DNA of 64,000 bases from assembly GCA_947652605.1 (NCBI GenBank), contig OX393576.1, positions 61,666,966 through 61,730,965 on the forward strand, given 5' to 3'. Both the position numbers and the translations under genes were made by a program. The notes beneath the pieces are model-generated. The model worked only from the letters and a program-made list of their open reading frames with translations. It was not told the DNA's origin and made no database searches. Below are positions 63,224-64,000 of this stretch, one piece after another (within the stretch, counting starts at the first letter, position 1; every line of letters starts with the position of its first letter). The DNA is from Elmis aenea. Taxonomy: Eukaryota > Arthropoda > Insecta > Coleoptera > Elmidae.

Positions 63224-64000
63224 CATTCTTCTTCTTCTTAATCGGTTCCTTTTGTACCTTTCGGTGTCGAGGTATGCTTTTCTATTTCTGTGTTATGTTT
63301 CTCCACTCCTGCCTATCGTTAGCTAATTGTGGCACATCCCTCTAGCTGACTCCTTTTTCTTCTAGTCTCTGCCACTTCTTTTTCCATTTTATTCTTGGTC
63401 TTCCTCCATTTCTTTTTCCCTCTATCTGCATTTTCCATCCTATTGTCACGTATCTACTTTCTGGCATGCTTAGTAAATGTCCAAGCCATCTTAATTGATT
63501 CGTCTCCATCTTTTCATAATATCTGTTACTCCTAGGTTATTTCGAATTTTTCGTTACTGATTTTATCGATCAGTCTACATCCCTCTATTCTTCTCAGAAA
63601 TCTCATTTCCTGTACCTGTATTCTTTGTTTTTGTTTTTGAGTTAGTGTCCAAGTTCGTGAACTGTACGTGAGAATGAGTACGTACACTTATTAAAAACTC
63701 GCGTCTTCGTTTCTTTTGATATGTCCTTGCTTATCAAACATTTATTAGTGGCGTAGTAAAATTTCGTCGCTGCCGCTATTCTGTTGTTCAGATCTTCTTC
63801 CAATTTACCATTCTCTGCAATTATTGTTTCTAAATATTTAAAATTTGCTACTTGTTTTATCTTTTTTTGGTCTAGCATAATTGTAACTGGTTCATGATTT
63901 TTCGCTATAACCATAACCGTTGTCTTTATTATATTAATATTAATATTATATGTACTTAATGTATCTGCCCATATGTCGAGATTGAATTGCAAGTCATTTT
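63224..64000 (-). mobile_element. 3' portion of a non-LTR retrotransposon, cut by the window edge
   Basis: The reverse-strand frame 63992-63642 encodes the post-catalytic region of a reverse transcriptase (NIIKTTVMVIAKNHEP, VANFKYLETIIAENGKLEE, LNNRIAAATKFYYATNKCLI). Beyond a frameshift it continues into a RRIEGCRLIDKISN-type segment and a GRPRIKWKKKWQ-type tail. It ends with a CGATTAAGAAGAAGAAGAAT tail at about 63224-63245. It is a different family from the 20345/61517 pair. Confidence 0.75.

Noticed and set aside
1..64000. tRNA, rRNA or snRNA genes
   Set aside because: No cloverleaf with A and B boxes or rRNA-like block was found by eye. The GGGATTCGAT at 22160 belongs to the Helitron-like element.

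Overview
The window is AT-rich, intron-rich insect nuclear DNA, possibly from a beetle, although the order cannot be fixed from this sequence. The evidence is two zona pellucida (ZP) domain genes of the miniature/dusky/dusky-like class, GT-AG introns with split signal-peptide exons, and many arthropod-type transposon relics. I see no bacterial genes, rRNA, tRNA or CRISPR.

Only two protein-coding genes are well supported, and they are convergent. On the + strand a miniature/dusky-type ZP gene has a signal-peptide exon at 2037-2114, a 27.5 kb first intron, and four exons at 29632-32389 (624 residues). On the - strand a dusky-like-type gene has a signal-peptide exon at 49070-49114, a 10.2 kb intron and one large exon at 37164-38867 (582 residues). 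Both encode a signal peptide, an extracellular ZP module, a dibasic furin-like site, a single membrane span and a short cytoplasmic tail. In Drosophila such proteins are apical membrane and extracellular-matrix organisers that shape epidermal cells, hairs and wing cuticle. The close linkage suggests related epidermal genes that may share regulation.

Layout: 1-463, 3' end of a non-LTR retrotransposon; 2.0-29.6 kb, the transposon-filled first intron of the + gene; 29.6-32.9 kb, its main exons and 3' UTR; 33-37 kb, intergenic DNA with one foldback element; 37.2-49.1 kb, the - strand gene, whose intron holds a GC-richer island and several foldbacks; 49.1-64 kb, upstream DNA with LINE relics, three related hairpins, foldbacks and an exon-like GC-richer island near 60.7-61.0 kb.

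Much of the non-coding sequence is transposon-derived. A large group of foldback (long inverted repeat) elements shares outer tips of the type TATACAGGGTG. Six of them lie inside one another at 8.7-11.9 kb. A 4.87 kb hAT element with a perfect 8-bp target duplication sits in the apex of another foldback at 23.4-29.4 kb. That hAT carries broken transposase halves in opposite orientations and a tandem array of 196-bp units. The most interesting uncharacterised signal is the trio of hairpins at 53.8-56.7 kb, which share a 21-bp flank and could be a lineage-specific microRNA-like family or a very small foldback element.
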